Source: Gracilimonas sp. (GTDB lineage: Bacteria; Bacteroidota; Rhodothermia; Balneolales; Balneolaceae). Taken from it: a stretch of DNA of 64,000 bases. This document shows, in pieces, positions 56,054 through 64,000 of this stretch. The stretch is from NCBI RefSeq assembly GCF_040218225.1, contig NZ_JAVJQO010000007.1:1-64000 (forward strand). Reading direction: 5' to 3'. The position numbers and the translations under genes are program-made. Every line of letters starts with the position of its first letter. The first letter of the stretch is position 1. Below the pieces are notes generated by a model. It saw nothing but the letters and a program-made list of their open reading frames with translations. It had not been told where the DNA came from and searched no databases.

Positions 56054-57314
56054 AAAAAATTATTTGTGGTATCAATTTTGGCGGCATGCAATAGTAGGTA
56101 ACGGACTCAAAGTCTTTTATAAAAAGATGCAGCTTACAGGGCGTGAAGATCTCCCCAAGGATAAGCCTCTCCTTTTTGTTCCTAATCACCAGAACTCTTT
56201 TATGGATGCTTTTTTGGTGACAACAAACCTTAAGCAGGTTATGTACTTTTTGACGCGGGCTAAGGCTTTCAATCCACCGATTATGGGTTGGTTTTTAAGG
56301 TCGCTGAATATGCTTCCGGTTTATCGTGTTCGGGATGGATTTAGCTCTGTTCAAAAGAATAACGCCATTTTTGATCTGTGTTATGATTATTTGAATAATC
56401 AGGACTCCGTTTTGGTGTTTGCTGAAGCTAATCACAACTTGAAACGCCGGATTCGGCCTTTAAGTAAAGGGTTTACCCGAATTGCCTTTGGGGCAGAAGA
56501 AAAATATGGCTGGGATTTAGACATGCAGATTGTTCCTGTCGGTGTCAATTATTCAAGTCATCGTGAGGGGAGAAATCATGTTCATATTAAATTTGGAGAG
56601 TGTATTCCGGTAAGCAAGTTTAAAGAAGCTTTCGTTGAAGATGAAAATGAAGCCAGCATGCAGATGAAAGAAGAGGTTTCTGATGCAATGAAGAAGCTGG
56701 TCTTCCATGTTGAGGATCTTGAGGAATACTCGGTTCATAAAATTTTATGGGATGAGCTCGAACCTGATGATACCATTATCACCAATCCGGATATATCCAA
56801 TGCCCGCATCCAAAAGACAAGTGCTCATCTTACTCCAGAACTGATTGAAGAAGCAAAAGAATTAGATAAACTTGCTGATACACACAACATTTCCCTCAAA
56901 CATGTAGGCCTTGGCAAGCAAGTTGGAGCCAAAGACATTCTGCTGTCTCCATTCCACTTCTTTTCGTTTGTTAACAACCTTATTCCTTATCAACCTATCA
57001 AATACCTAATCTCAAAAGTTATCAAAGATCACGCTTTTGATGCATCTATTAAATATATCTCTGCCCTGTTTTTGCTCCCTATCTTTTACGCCATCGTGGC
57101 TTCTGTTTTAGCGATAGCCGGGGTAAATTCAATGTACATCTATGCATATTTAGCCCTTAGCGTACTTACGGCCCCTCTTTTTACCCGTGCGAAAGAGTTG
57201 TTTACCAAAAATTCAGCCCAGCAGATAGAGGAATCCAAACCGACTGTATTTCAGGAAATCAAGTCTCGGCTAGAGGCTTTTAAAGAGTTACGGAAGACTA
57301 TTTTAAATGAATGA
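56046..57314 (+). CDS. Acyltransferase of the PlsC/LPLAT family with C-terminal membrane domain
   Basis: 422 residues. The acyltransferase motif NHQNSFMD (HxxxxD, near residue 40) is intact, with VFAEANHNLK at the position of the EG motif and VPVGVNYSSH later. The last 150 residues carry two to three membrane helices (about 310-375). The first half looks like 1-acylglycerol-3-phosphate acyltransferases, but the acceptor is not certain. It overlaps the SBF transporter by 8 bp and is probably translationally coupled. Confidence 0.87.
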   Translation: MRRKNYLWYQFWRHAIVGNGLKVFYKKMQLTGREDLPKDKPLLFVPNHQNSFMDAFLVTTNLKQVMYFLTRAKAFNPPIMGWFLRSLNMLPVYRVRDGFSSVQKNNAIFDLCYDYLNNQDSVLVFAEANHNLKRRIRPLSKGFTRIAFGAEEKYGWDLDMQIVPVGVNYSSHREGRNHVHIKFGECIPVSKFKEAFVEDENEASMQMKEEVSDAMKKLVFHVEDLEEYSVHKILWDELEPDDTIITNPDISNARIQKTSAHLTPELIEEAKELDKLADTHNISLKHVGLGKQVGAKDILLSPFHFFSFVNNLIPYQPIKYLISKVIKDHAFDASIKYISALFLLPIFYAIVASVLAIAGVNSMYIYAYLALSVLTAPLFTRAKELFTKNSAQQIEESKPTVFQEIKSRLEAFKELRKTILNE

Positions 57315-57370
57315 AGCCCACTCGCTTAGTGTTTATCTACCGAACTCAAATAAAAAAATAGATTCACGAA

Positions 57371-57910
57371 ATGAAGCTCTTTACTTTTTTCGCTGCCATT
57401 TTATTTGCAGCATCAGCATGTACGCAACAGACTGAAACTGAAACGACCACTAAGAATTCGGATACTCAACATTCTGAATTAGTAGCTACAGTAATGCAAG
57501 TGGGTGACAGCAATGTTGACGGTTCTGTTACCTTTAGCAAAGCTGAAAATGGTGTCAGAATCAAAGGAAATTTTAAGGGGCTTGAGCCTGGTAATCATGG
57601 TTTCCACATCCACCAATATGGAGACTGCACAGCTGAGGACGGAACCAGTGCGGGCGGGCATTTCAATCCGACAAATAACAATCATGGTGCTCCCAGCGAC
57701 ATGGAACGTCACATGGGTGACTTAGGAAATATCGAAGCCAATGAAGATAGAATGGCTACCGTAGATTATGTAGATGAAACTGTAACCCTCAACCAAATTT
57801 TGGGACGGGGAATCATCATTCACGCAGGTGAAGATGATTTAACTTCTCAACCAACCGGAGCAGCAGGAAGCCGTGTGGCTTGCGGTGTAATTGGAGTAGC
57901 TCAGAAGTAG
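57371..57910 (+). CDS. sodC: Cu/Zn superoxide dismutase, lipoprotein
   Basis: 179 residues. The signal ends in the lipobox LFAASAC, followed by a Thr/Glu linker. All metal ligands are visible: GFHIHQYGDC (two Cu His), AGGHFNPTNNNHG (bridging and Zn His), RHMGDLGN (Zn His, Asp) and IIIHAGEDD (Cu His); cysteines for the disulfide are in GDC and ACGVIG. It detoxifies superoxide in the envelope. ATG start at 57371. It converges on ptsI, leaving two bases between stops. Confidence 0.94.
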   Translation: MKLFTFFAAILFAASACTQQTETETTTKNSDTQHSELVATVMQVGDSNVDGSVTFSKAENGVRIKGNFKGLEPGNHGFHIHQYGDCTAEDGTSAGGHFNPTNNNHGAPSDMERHMGDLGNIEANEDRMATVDYVDETVTLNQILGRGIIIHAGEDDLTSQPTGAAGSRVACGVIGVAQK

Positions 57911-57912
57911 CC

Positions 57913-59622
57913 TTATTTTTTCCACTCTTCGTAGACGCTTTCCAGCTCTTCAGAAGAAGATAATTCAAGGGCGGATTTCGCTAGCTTTTCGAAGTCCGCT
58001 TTTGTCTTTGATTGAAGAAGCTCACCGATGCCGGATATAGATTTGGGCACCATACTAAGCTCTTTAATCCCCAGGCCAATAAGACAAGCCGCCCCAATCT
58101 CATCTCCCGCTAACTCTCCACAAACGCTTACATCAATGCCTGCTTTTTCAGCTCCTTTAACCGTCATCTTAATCAATTTTAGCACCGATGGGTGGTAATG
58201 CTGAAAAAGATTACAAATCCGCTCATTACCCCGATCGACAGCCAAAGTATATTGTGTCAGGTCATTAGTACCCACACTTAGAAAGTCTACTTCTTTAGCA
58301 AATTGATGAGCTGAAAGTGCCACACTTGGTACTTCGACCATTAGTCCGAGCGGCACATTTTCTTCAAATTCTATCCCCTCTGAGTTGAGCTTATGCTTTG
58401 CTTCTTCTAGCTCTTTTTTGATCTCGGCAACTTCATTTATCACTGAAACCATGGGAACTAAAATGCGAATCTGGCCGGGATATTTTGCCGCTGTTTTTAA
58501 AATTGCTTTAAGCTGATTCTGAAGTAATTCTTTCTCATCAAGCAGCAAGCGAATACCTCTCCACCCCAAAAATGGATTCCCTTCTTTAACAGTTCTTCCA
58601 CTGGTCTTATCTCCACCTATATCAAACAAACGTATAGTTACTGCCCCGTTTGTCCCCTTCAGAATAGTACTATAAAAAGCCTCCTGCTCTTCCATGCTTT
58701 TTCGAAGGCGATGGCCAAACAAAAGACTCTCTGTTCTCAGCAAGCCAATTCCTTGAGCACCATGCTCTTTAATCTTAGGTACTTCTGCTTCAAATTCAAT
58801 GTTGGCTGTGATTTTGACAGGAACACCATCTGATGTCTCAAAACTATCGGGTTTCTTCTTTTTCTTCTTAGCGGCTTTGGCTGCCTTTTTACGATAATTG
58901 GATATTGTTTTACGTGACGGATTTAATATCAGGATTCCTTCAGCTGCATCAAGCACCACTGTTTTATCATTCAACACTTCCTTAGTCGCTTTTTCAGCAC
59001 TCACTATACAAGGAATTCCAAGTGACTTAGCAATAATTGCCGCATGAGAAGTTACCCCTCCTTTCTCCATTACCAGGCCAATAGCTCCGTCTTCATAATA
59101 AGAAACCAGGTCGGTAGGACTAATTTCCCGCGCTACAATAAGCGAACCTTTCTTTATCGATTTCTTGTTTTGCTGATTACAAACCAGACTTATAAAACGG
59201 TCACGAATATCTTCAAGATCAACAATCCGCTGCCGGAACAACTCAGAACCACTCTCTTTTAACCGTTCTATGAAAAGGCAGTAGGTTTGATAAATGGCAA
59301 AATCGACACTAAGCAACTTCCTCTCTATAATTTCAAATACACTTTTTTCAATCTCACCATCCTGAATAATTTGCTTTTGAGTGTCTATTATTTCAGCCGA
59401 GCCGGCATCATTTAATTCATCAGCCATAAGCTGCAACTCTTCAATAAGGCTTTCTTTTGCCTTTAAAAAACGCTCCTTATGCTTTTTTACAGCCGACTTT
59501 TTTATAGAGGTGGGTGTTACTGTCTTCGACTCCGAATTAAGTAATACAGCCTTACCAATAGCCACACCTGATCCGACACTACGCCCTTTTAAAGTAATTT
59601 CAGTGGTATTAGTGGCTTCCAT
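57913..59622 (-). CDS. ptsI: Phosphoenolpyruvate-protein phosphotransferase (EI)
   Basis: 569 residues, normal for Enzyme I. It takes phosphate from PEP and passes it to HPr. The active His193 lies in GGVTSHAAIIAKSLGIPCIV; the PEP-binding domain has GIGLLRTESLLFG, GVDFLSVGTNDLTQYTLAVDR-like (here EVDFLSVGTNDLTQYTLAVDR) and SVCGELAGD with the catalytic Cys. A Lys-rich run lies in the linker near 245 (KKAAKAAKKKKKKPDSF). ptsH precedes it by 17 bp on the same strand. No EII permease is nearby. Confidence 0.94.
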   Translation of the reverse strand: MEATNTTEITLKGRSVGSGVAIGKAVLLNSESKTVTPTSIKKSAVKKHKERFLKAKESLIEELQLMADELNDAGSAEIIDTQKQIIQDGEIEKSVFEIIERKLLSVDFAIYQTYCLFIERLKESGSELFRQRIVDLEDIRDRFISLVCNQQNKKSIKKGSLIVAREISPTDLVSYYEDGAIGLVMEKGGVTSHAAIIAKSLGIPCIVSAEKATKEVLNDKTVVLDAAEGILILNPSRKTISNYRKKAAKAAKKKKKKPDSFETSDGVPVKITANIEFEAEVPKIKEHGAQGIGLLRTESLLFGHRLRKSMEEQEAFYSTILKGTNGAVTIRLFDIGGDKTSGRTVKEGNPFLGWRGIRLLLDEKELLQNQLKAILKTAAKYPGQIRILVPMVSVINEVAEIKKELEEAKHKLNSEGIEFEENVPLGLMVEVPSVALSAHQFAKEVDFLSVGTNDLTQYTLAVDRGNERICNLFQHYHPSVLKLIKMTVKGAEKAGIDVSVCGELAGDEIGAACLIGLGIKELSMVPKSISGIGELLQSKTKADFEKLAKSALELSSSEELESVYEEWKK

Positions 59623-59639
59623 GATAAGTATTGAGACTG

Positions 59640-59912
59640 TTATTCGTCTTCCATTCCAAATTTATTCTCTACAAGATCAACTATAGCATCCATTGCGTCC
59701 TGCTCATCAGGACCATCTACTTCTAACTCCAGTTCAGCACCACATTCAGCTGCCAGGGTCATAACCCCTAATATACTTTTCCCATTAACCCGATACCCAT
59801 AGCTATGAATAAAAAAATCGGACTTAAACTTGCTTGCAAGTTTCACCAGCGACGCCGAAGGACGCGCATGCAAACCTGCTGAATTTATTATGGTTACTTT
59901 CTTTTTAATCAT
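59640..59912 (-). CDS. ptsH: HPr phosphocarrier protein
   Basis: 90 residues. His15 in SAGLHARPSA is the phosphate-accepting residue for Enzyme I. Ser46 in GKSILGVMTLA is the regulatory serine used by HPr kinase/phosphorylase in Gram-positives and many other bacteria. ATG start at 59912. It pairs with ptsI; with no EII gene in sight the pair may be regulatory or serve distant permeases. Confidence 0.94.
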   Translation of the reverse strand: MIKKKVTIINSAGLHARPSASLVKLASKFKSDFFIHSYGYRVNGKSILGVMTLAAECGAELELEVDGPDEQDAMDAIVDLVENKFGMEDE

Positions 59913-60085
59913 GTAGACAAAATAGTTTCTTAAAATGGAAATAAAATATGCAAGATGCCAAGTTTTTGAACCTAAAATATTGAACCTCCATTCTCAAAAG
60001 AGTCAATATTTCTAACTTATTTAAAAACCGATTAATCTTTCACCCAATGTTTCTTAAATTCAATCGAACCAAATAATATGTATAT

Positions 60086-60373
60086 ATGTCTGTAACTGAA
60101 AAAGATGTTCGCTATATGGCCGATTTGGCCCGGCTCCAGCTTGCCGAAGATGAAGTAAAATCCTTTGCCCAGGATATGAATAAAATTCTGGATTACATGG
60201 AGAGATTAGATGAGTTAGACACTTCTGATGTTGAACCGCTCGAACATGTGATTGATCTTGAAAGCCGTCTCAGAAAAGACGAAGCCAAAGAACCCCTTTC
60301 GCATGAAGATGCTCTTAAAAATGCCCCTGATGCCGACAGTGATTATTTCCGCGTTCCAAAAGTGATTGAATAA
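60086..60373 (+). CDS. gatC: Aspartyl/glutamyl-tRNA amidotransferase subunit C
   Basis: 95 residues. GatC stabilises GatAB, which converts Glu-tRNA(Gln) and Asp-tRNA(Asn). DVRYMADLARLQLAEDEVKSFAQDMNKILDYMERLDELDTSDVEP is diagnostic and the C-terminus ends DSDYFRVPKVIE. gatA and gatB are not in the window, so the subunits are scattered or encoded elsewhere. ATG at 60086. The next gene starts 10 bp after its stop. Confidence 0.93.
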   Translation: MSVTEKDVRYMADLARLQLAEDEVKSFAQDMNKILDYMERLDELDTSDVEPLEHVIDLESRLRKDEAKEPLSHEDALKNAPDADSDYFRVPKVIE

Positions 60374-60383
60374 ACCCACCCAC

Positions 60384-62858
60384 ATGTCAGACAAAAACAA
60401 TTCCGCCCAACAGGATTTCTTTACCAAACTACCAGAAAGCCGTCAGCACATCATCGCGCTGGCTATACTTTTCCTGATTCCATTTTTTCTGTTTACCGCA
60501 GCTACAATAGGAGGAAAAGAGTTTCAGAGACATGATATAACTCAATGGAGAGCCGGGGCTGAATCAGCATATGAATATGAAGAACAAGTTGGAGAACAAA
60601 CACTCTGGCTTCCTAATATGTTTATTGGAATGCCTGCATATGTGGTTTCCGTTAAAACACAGGTTCCTCACTTAGATAGATTAGCTGGATTGTTTAAAAA
60701 TATATATCCTGCCTTTCAATACTGGATATTATTTTCGGGAATGTATCTGCTATTAATTTTGATGGGGTTAAAACCACTTTCTGCTTTGTTTGGAAGTATT
60801 TTATATGGTCTCACCTCATATTTCCCCATAATTATTGCGGCAGGTCATACCTCCAAGTTTGTTGCTCTTGCATTTGCTCCGTGGGTTATTTCAGGTTACT
60901 GGTATTTAACAAGGAGAGATAATAAAATTGCCGGATTATTACTTTTCTCTGCCGCACTTGCTCTTGAATTTAGAGCTGGTCACCCTCAAATAACATACTA
61001 CTTCTTTTATTTATTAGGGCTTTTATGGGTCTTCGATACCTGGAAAGCATATCAACAAAATGAAATTAAAAAATGGGCTTTCACGACGGGGATTCTTGCT
61101 ATCGGCGCCATTATAGGATTTTTAGGCAATGCTGAGCGACTCTTGCCTCTGCAAGAATATTCTGAATTTAGCACCCGTGGGGGCTCTGCTATTGAAAATA
61201 CTGAAGGGCTTGATTCAGGTTATGCCTTTGCATGGTCGCAGGGTATTAAGGAAACATTTACAGTTTTAATACCCAACTTATTTGGAGGAGCCTCACCGGA
61301 ATATTGGGGCCAAAAATCTTTTACTTCCGGGCCTCATTACTTTGGGATACTTTCACTGCCATTTATTTTGATAGCTCTTCTAAGACAGCGTAGCAAAATC
61401 ATGTATGTCTTTTTTGCCGCTGGTACCTTGGGAATTTTGTTCTCATGGGGAGGAAACTTCAGGCTATTAAATGAGTTTGCCTTCGACTACATCCCTTTCT
61501 TTGACAAATTTAGAGCACCGGAAACCTGGCTGGCTTTTACAGCCTTTTGCTATGCTGCTGTTGCTGCATTCGGAGCTGATTGGTTTTTAGATTTTGTAAA
61601 GCAGAAGTCCGCAGATATTAAAAAACTCTATATGCCTTTCGGAGTGGCTGCGGCAATTTTTGTATTCCTGTTTGTACAGGTAAATTCTCTGGAGTATGCC
61701 AAGCCGGGAGAAGTACAAAATATTGCCAATCAGATTGCTCAACAAAATCAGGTAAGTCCTGAAAACCCTCAGGTAAAACAGCGAGCTGTTCAGTACGTGA
61801 ATTCCACACTCGTACCGGAAAGGGAGGATAAAGCTAAAAGTGACCTTCTGAGATCGGTAATCTTTTTTGTGGTAGCCGGGGGAATTCTCTTTGTGGTATT
61901 CAGAGGAAAACTATCATCCGAAATAGGCATGTTAATCATTGTCTTTTTGGCAACAATAGACATGATCAATGTTGATAAAAGATACGTGCCGGAAGAAACT
62001 TTTGTAGCTGGCAATGTCGATCCTGTAAAAACAATACTTTCACAAAAACGTCCTTTGGATACATTTATTCAGGAGAACATTTCAGATAACACAAGCTATC
62101 CTTACCGGGTACTCCCATTGTTAGATAATGCCTTCAACAATGCCATACCTGCTTATTTCTACCCTTCAATAGGAGGTTATTCGGGTGCAAAACTCAGTAT
62201 CACCCAGGATGTCATTGACCAGGGAGGCCCGTTGTTTAAAGGGCAATTTGGACTTAATACTAACCTGCTTAGCCTCTTAAATGTTAAATACCTTACGTAT
62301 CGCAGAGGATTAAACATTCCCGGTTATATAGTGGCATTCGAGAGCCCTCAGGGTGTGGTTTATGAGAACACAGCTGTATTGCCTAAAGCCTTTTTTGTTG
62401 ATTCGGTGATCACAGTACAAGAACCTGTTATGGCATATGAATATTTAAATCCTGGAAAAATCGATTTTGCAAAAACAGCTGTTGTTGAAACATCTGAGTC
62501 TATTTCAATTAAAAAGGACTCCTTATCCAGCGTCAATGTGGTAGAATATTCTGCACCTGAAATTAAGCTGGAAGTGAACCGAAGTGAACCAGGCTTTTTA
62601 GTATTAAGTGAAGTTTATTACCCCGCCGGATGGATTGCTGAACTGAATGGAGAAGAAGTCCCTATTTATAAAACCAACTATCTTCTTAGAGGATTGGCGG
62701 TGCCAGAAGGAAACCACACCATTACTCTAAGGTTTGAACCATCGATTTATAGCCTTGGACTTACTTTGTCATGGATATCACTTGGTATACAGCTACTCTT
62801 GGCAGGGTTTGTAGGTTTCACTTTTTTCAGAAACAGGTTTACAGGTGGCACAAACTAA
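60384..62858 (+). CDS. YfhO-like polytopic membrane protein
   Basis: About 824 residues from ATG at 60384 (a TTG at 60366 would overlap gatC). About twelve to fourteen hydrophobic helices, several with GT-C-like spacing, and a large extracytoplasmic region near 560-780 with FAFDYIPFFDKFRAPETW upstream and GYSGAKLSITQDVID and NVKYLTYRRGL. YfhO proteins belong to the GT-C-like group and in some Firmicutes are needed to glycosylate lipoteichoic acid; in this organism the acceptor is unknown. Its stop overlaps the start of the following glycosyltransferase. Confidence 0.85.
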   Translation: MSDKNNSAQQDFFTKLPESRQHIIALAILFLIPFFLFTAATIGGKEFQRHDITQWRAGAESAYEYEEQVGEQTLWLPNMFIGMPAYVVSVKTQVPHLDRLAGLFKNIYPAFQYWILFSGMYLLLILMGLKPLSALFGSILYGLTSYFPIIIAAGHTSKFVALAFAPWVISGYWYLTRRDNKIAGLLLFSAALALEFRAGHPQITYYFFYLLGLLWVFDTWKAYQQNEIKKWAFTTGILAIGAIIGFLGNAERLLPLQEYSEFSTRGGSAIENTEGLDSGYAFAWSQGIKETFTVLIPNLFGGASPEYWGQKSFTSGPHYFGILSLPFILIALLRQRSKIMYVFFAAGTLGILFSWGGNFRLLNEFAFDYIPFFDKFRAPETWLAFTAFCYAAVAAFGADWFLDFVKQKSADIKKLYMPFGVAAAIFVFLFVQVNSLEYAKPGEVQNIANQIAQQNQVSPENPQVKQRAVQYVNSTLVPEREDKAKSDLLRSVIFFVVAGGILFVVFRGKLSSEIGMLIIVFLATIDMINVDKRYVPEETFVAGNVDPVKTILSQKRPLDTFIQENISDNTSYPYRVLPLLDNAFNNAIPAYFYPSIGGYSGAKLSITQDVIDQGGPLFKGQFGLNTNLLSLLNVKYLTYRRGLNIPGYIVAFESPQGVVYENTAVLPKAFFVDSVITVQEPVMAYEYLNPGKIDFAKTAVVETSESISIKKDSLSSVNVVEYSAPEIKLEVNRSEPGFLVLSEVYYPAGWIAELNGEEVPIYKTNYLLRGLAVPEGNHTITLRFEPSIYSLGLTLSWISLGIQLLLAGFVGFTFFRNRFTGGTN

Positions 62859-64000
62859 AAAGGTCCTGATTATAACCTATTACTGGCCTCCCAGTGGAGG
62901 ATCTGGTGTTCAGCGGTGGGTTAAATTTGCTAAATATCTCAGAGAATTTGGCTGGGAACCGATTATTTACACCCCTTCAAATCCCGAAAGACCTGCTATA
63001 GACCACTCTCTTTCTAAGGATGTTCCTAAAGACTTAACCGTTATTAAACAACCAATATGGGAACCTTACATATTCTACAAAAAACTGGTCGGCCTTAAAA
63101 AAGACGAAAAGCTTGGCTCAGGTTTGATGAAAACCGGGAAAGAATCATCTTTTTTTCATTCTTTATCTGTCTGGATAAGGGGAAATTTCTTTATTCCCGA
63201 TGCCCGTAAATTTTGGATTCGCCCTTCCGTAAAGTTCTTAACTGATCACTTAAGAGATAACCCCGTTGACGCAATAATATCTACCGGACCTCCGCACTCG
63301 ATGCATATGATTGCGATGAATGTTACTAAACAAATTTCCATCCCCTGGCTGGCAGACTTCCGCGACCCCTGGACCAATATTGATTTTTTTGAGGAACTAA
63401 GGCTATCTAAGTATGCTCGGAAAAAACATCATAAGCTGGAAAGTAAAGTTCTTAAAACCGCTGATGATTTGGTCGTAATCAGCCCTACCATGAAAAAGGA
63501 ATTTCAGGAAATTACCAATACACCTGTTTCTGTTGTGCCTAATGGTTTTGATAAGGATGATTTTAGTGAAGAAAGTTATCACCCTGATTCTGTTTTTTCC
63601 CTTTCTCACGTTGGAATGATGACACCCACACGTAATCCGCAGGTTCTATGGGAGACACTCAGTGAACTAAGCAAAGAGAACCACCATTTCCGTAATAATT
63701 TCAAGCTTCGATTAATCGGTAAGATTGATGGAACCATAAAAGAAGATATTGACCGGTTTAACATTCAGCATTTGGTTCAATTTGAGAGTTATGTACCGCA
63801 CAATGAAATCATCAGGATACAACAGCAATCTGATGCTCTTCTTCTAATTATAAATAATACACCAAATGCTCCTTTAATTTTAACCGGCAAATTGTTTGAA
63901 TACCTCGCAGCTAAGCGACCTATCATTTGTCTGAGTCCTGTTGATGGAGACGCAAAGGAAGTAATTGACGAAACAAAAGCCGGTAGGTTTATTCTATATT
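62845..64000 (+). CDS. GT4-type glycosyltransferase (3' end beyond window)
   Basis: At least 385 codons from GTG at 62845, open to the right edge. It reads VLIITYYWPPSGGSGVQRWV, with WLADFRDPWTNI, DDLVVISPTMKKEF and VVPNGFDKDDF in the N-terminal domain and IQQQSDALLLIINNTPN then GKLFEYLAAKRPI in the C-terminal sugar-nucleotide domain (the conserved E is the Glu in FEYLAA). This is the GT4/GT-B retaining class used for surface polysaccharides. It overlaps the YfhO end by 14 bp. The remainder is outside the window. Confidence 0.9.
   Translation, partial: MAQTKKVLIITYYWPPSGGSGVQRWVKFAKYLREFGWEPIIYTPSNPERPAIDHSLSKDVPKDLTVIKQPIWEPYIFYKKLVGLKKDEKLGSGLMKTGKESSFFHSLSVWIRGNFFIPDARKFWIRPSVKFLTDHLRDNPVDAIISTGPPHSMHMIAMNVTKQISIPWLADFRDPWTNIDFFEELRLSKYARKKHHKLESKVLKTADDLVVISPTMKKEFQEITNTPVSVVPNGFDKDDFSEESYHPDSVFSLSHVGMMTPTRNPQVLWETLSELSKENHHFRNNFKLRLIGKIDGTIKEDIDRFNIQHLVQFESYVPHNEIIRIQQQSDALLLIINNTPNAPLILTGKLFEYLAAKRPIICLSPVDGDAKEVIDETKAGRFILY

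Overview
The window looks like the chromosome of a member of the Balneolota or a related Bacteroidota-group bacterium. Several things point there: a C-terminal sorting domain of the QNYPNPFNP type on a very large secreted protein, a GldC homologue, TonB-dependent receptors with carboxypeptidase-regulatory N-termini, a DUF4249-like lipoprotein next to a TonB receptor, and promoters of the TTTG-N21-TAnnTTTG kind. This is an inference from gene content; no rRNA is present to confirm it. Gene density is high and nearly every gene is intact.

Layout. 1-3.3 kb: str operon on the minus strand (rpsL-rpsG-fusA-tuf, tuf cut by the left edge). 3.4-9.2 kb: recG and typA end to end, a Na+/Ca2+ antiporter and a lipoprotein beta-carbonic anhydrase. 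9.4-14.2 kb: a small unknown protein, a TonB receptor, rsgA and an SDR protein with an altered active site. 14.2-20.8 kb: YbbR-like protein, DUF721, recF, tandem-DUF3592 membrane protein, enolase, HAD hydrolase, outer-membrane protein. 21-26.3 kb: unknown-prmC, a probable replication origin, then dnaA-folB-folK-deoxynucleoside kinase-small membrane protein-TPR protein. 26.5-31.8 kb: tRNA-Leu(GAG), exported MsrA, exported amidohydrolase, DUF2911, SRP RNA, two membrane proteins and a barrel protein. 32-36 kb: yjbQ, ispH, aminopeptidase P and an orphan HsdR-N-like nuclease-fold protein. 36.3-38.7 kb: rpmH-rnpA-yidC; rpmH is a 52-codon gene overlapping rnpA. 38.8-46 kb: DUF4249-TonB pair, TPR protein, modular CotH protein. 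46-54.3 kb: glyQS, divergent nth, Memo-like protein, gldC, ABC-F ATPase, lipoprotein and VOC protein, separated by palindromic repeats. 54.3-60 kb: hydrolase, SBF transporter, acyltransferase, Cu/Zn SOD and ptsI/ptsH. 60-64 kb: gatC, YfhO-like membrane protein and the start of a glycosyltransferase cut by the right edge.

Most of the window is housekeeping: translation, replication and repair, folate and nucleotide supply, isoprenoids, membrane insertion. The accessory part is envelope biology: TonB receptors, barrels, lipoproteins, a type IX-secreted CotH protein, and exported redox repair enzymes. I found no CRISPR array, insertion sequence transposase, prophage or complete defence system. 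The least explained material is a set of paired palindromic intergenic repeats between 46 and 54 kb, two of which differ by compensatory base changes; the dnaA-upstream region; and an SDR and an endonuclease III with altered key positions.
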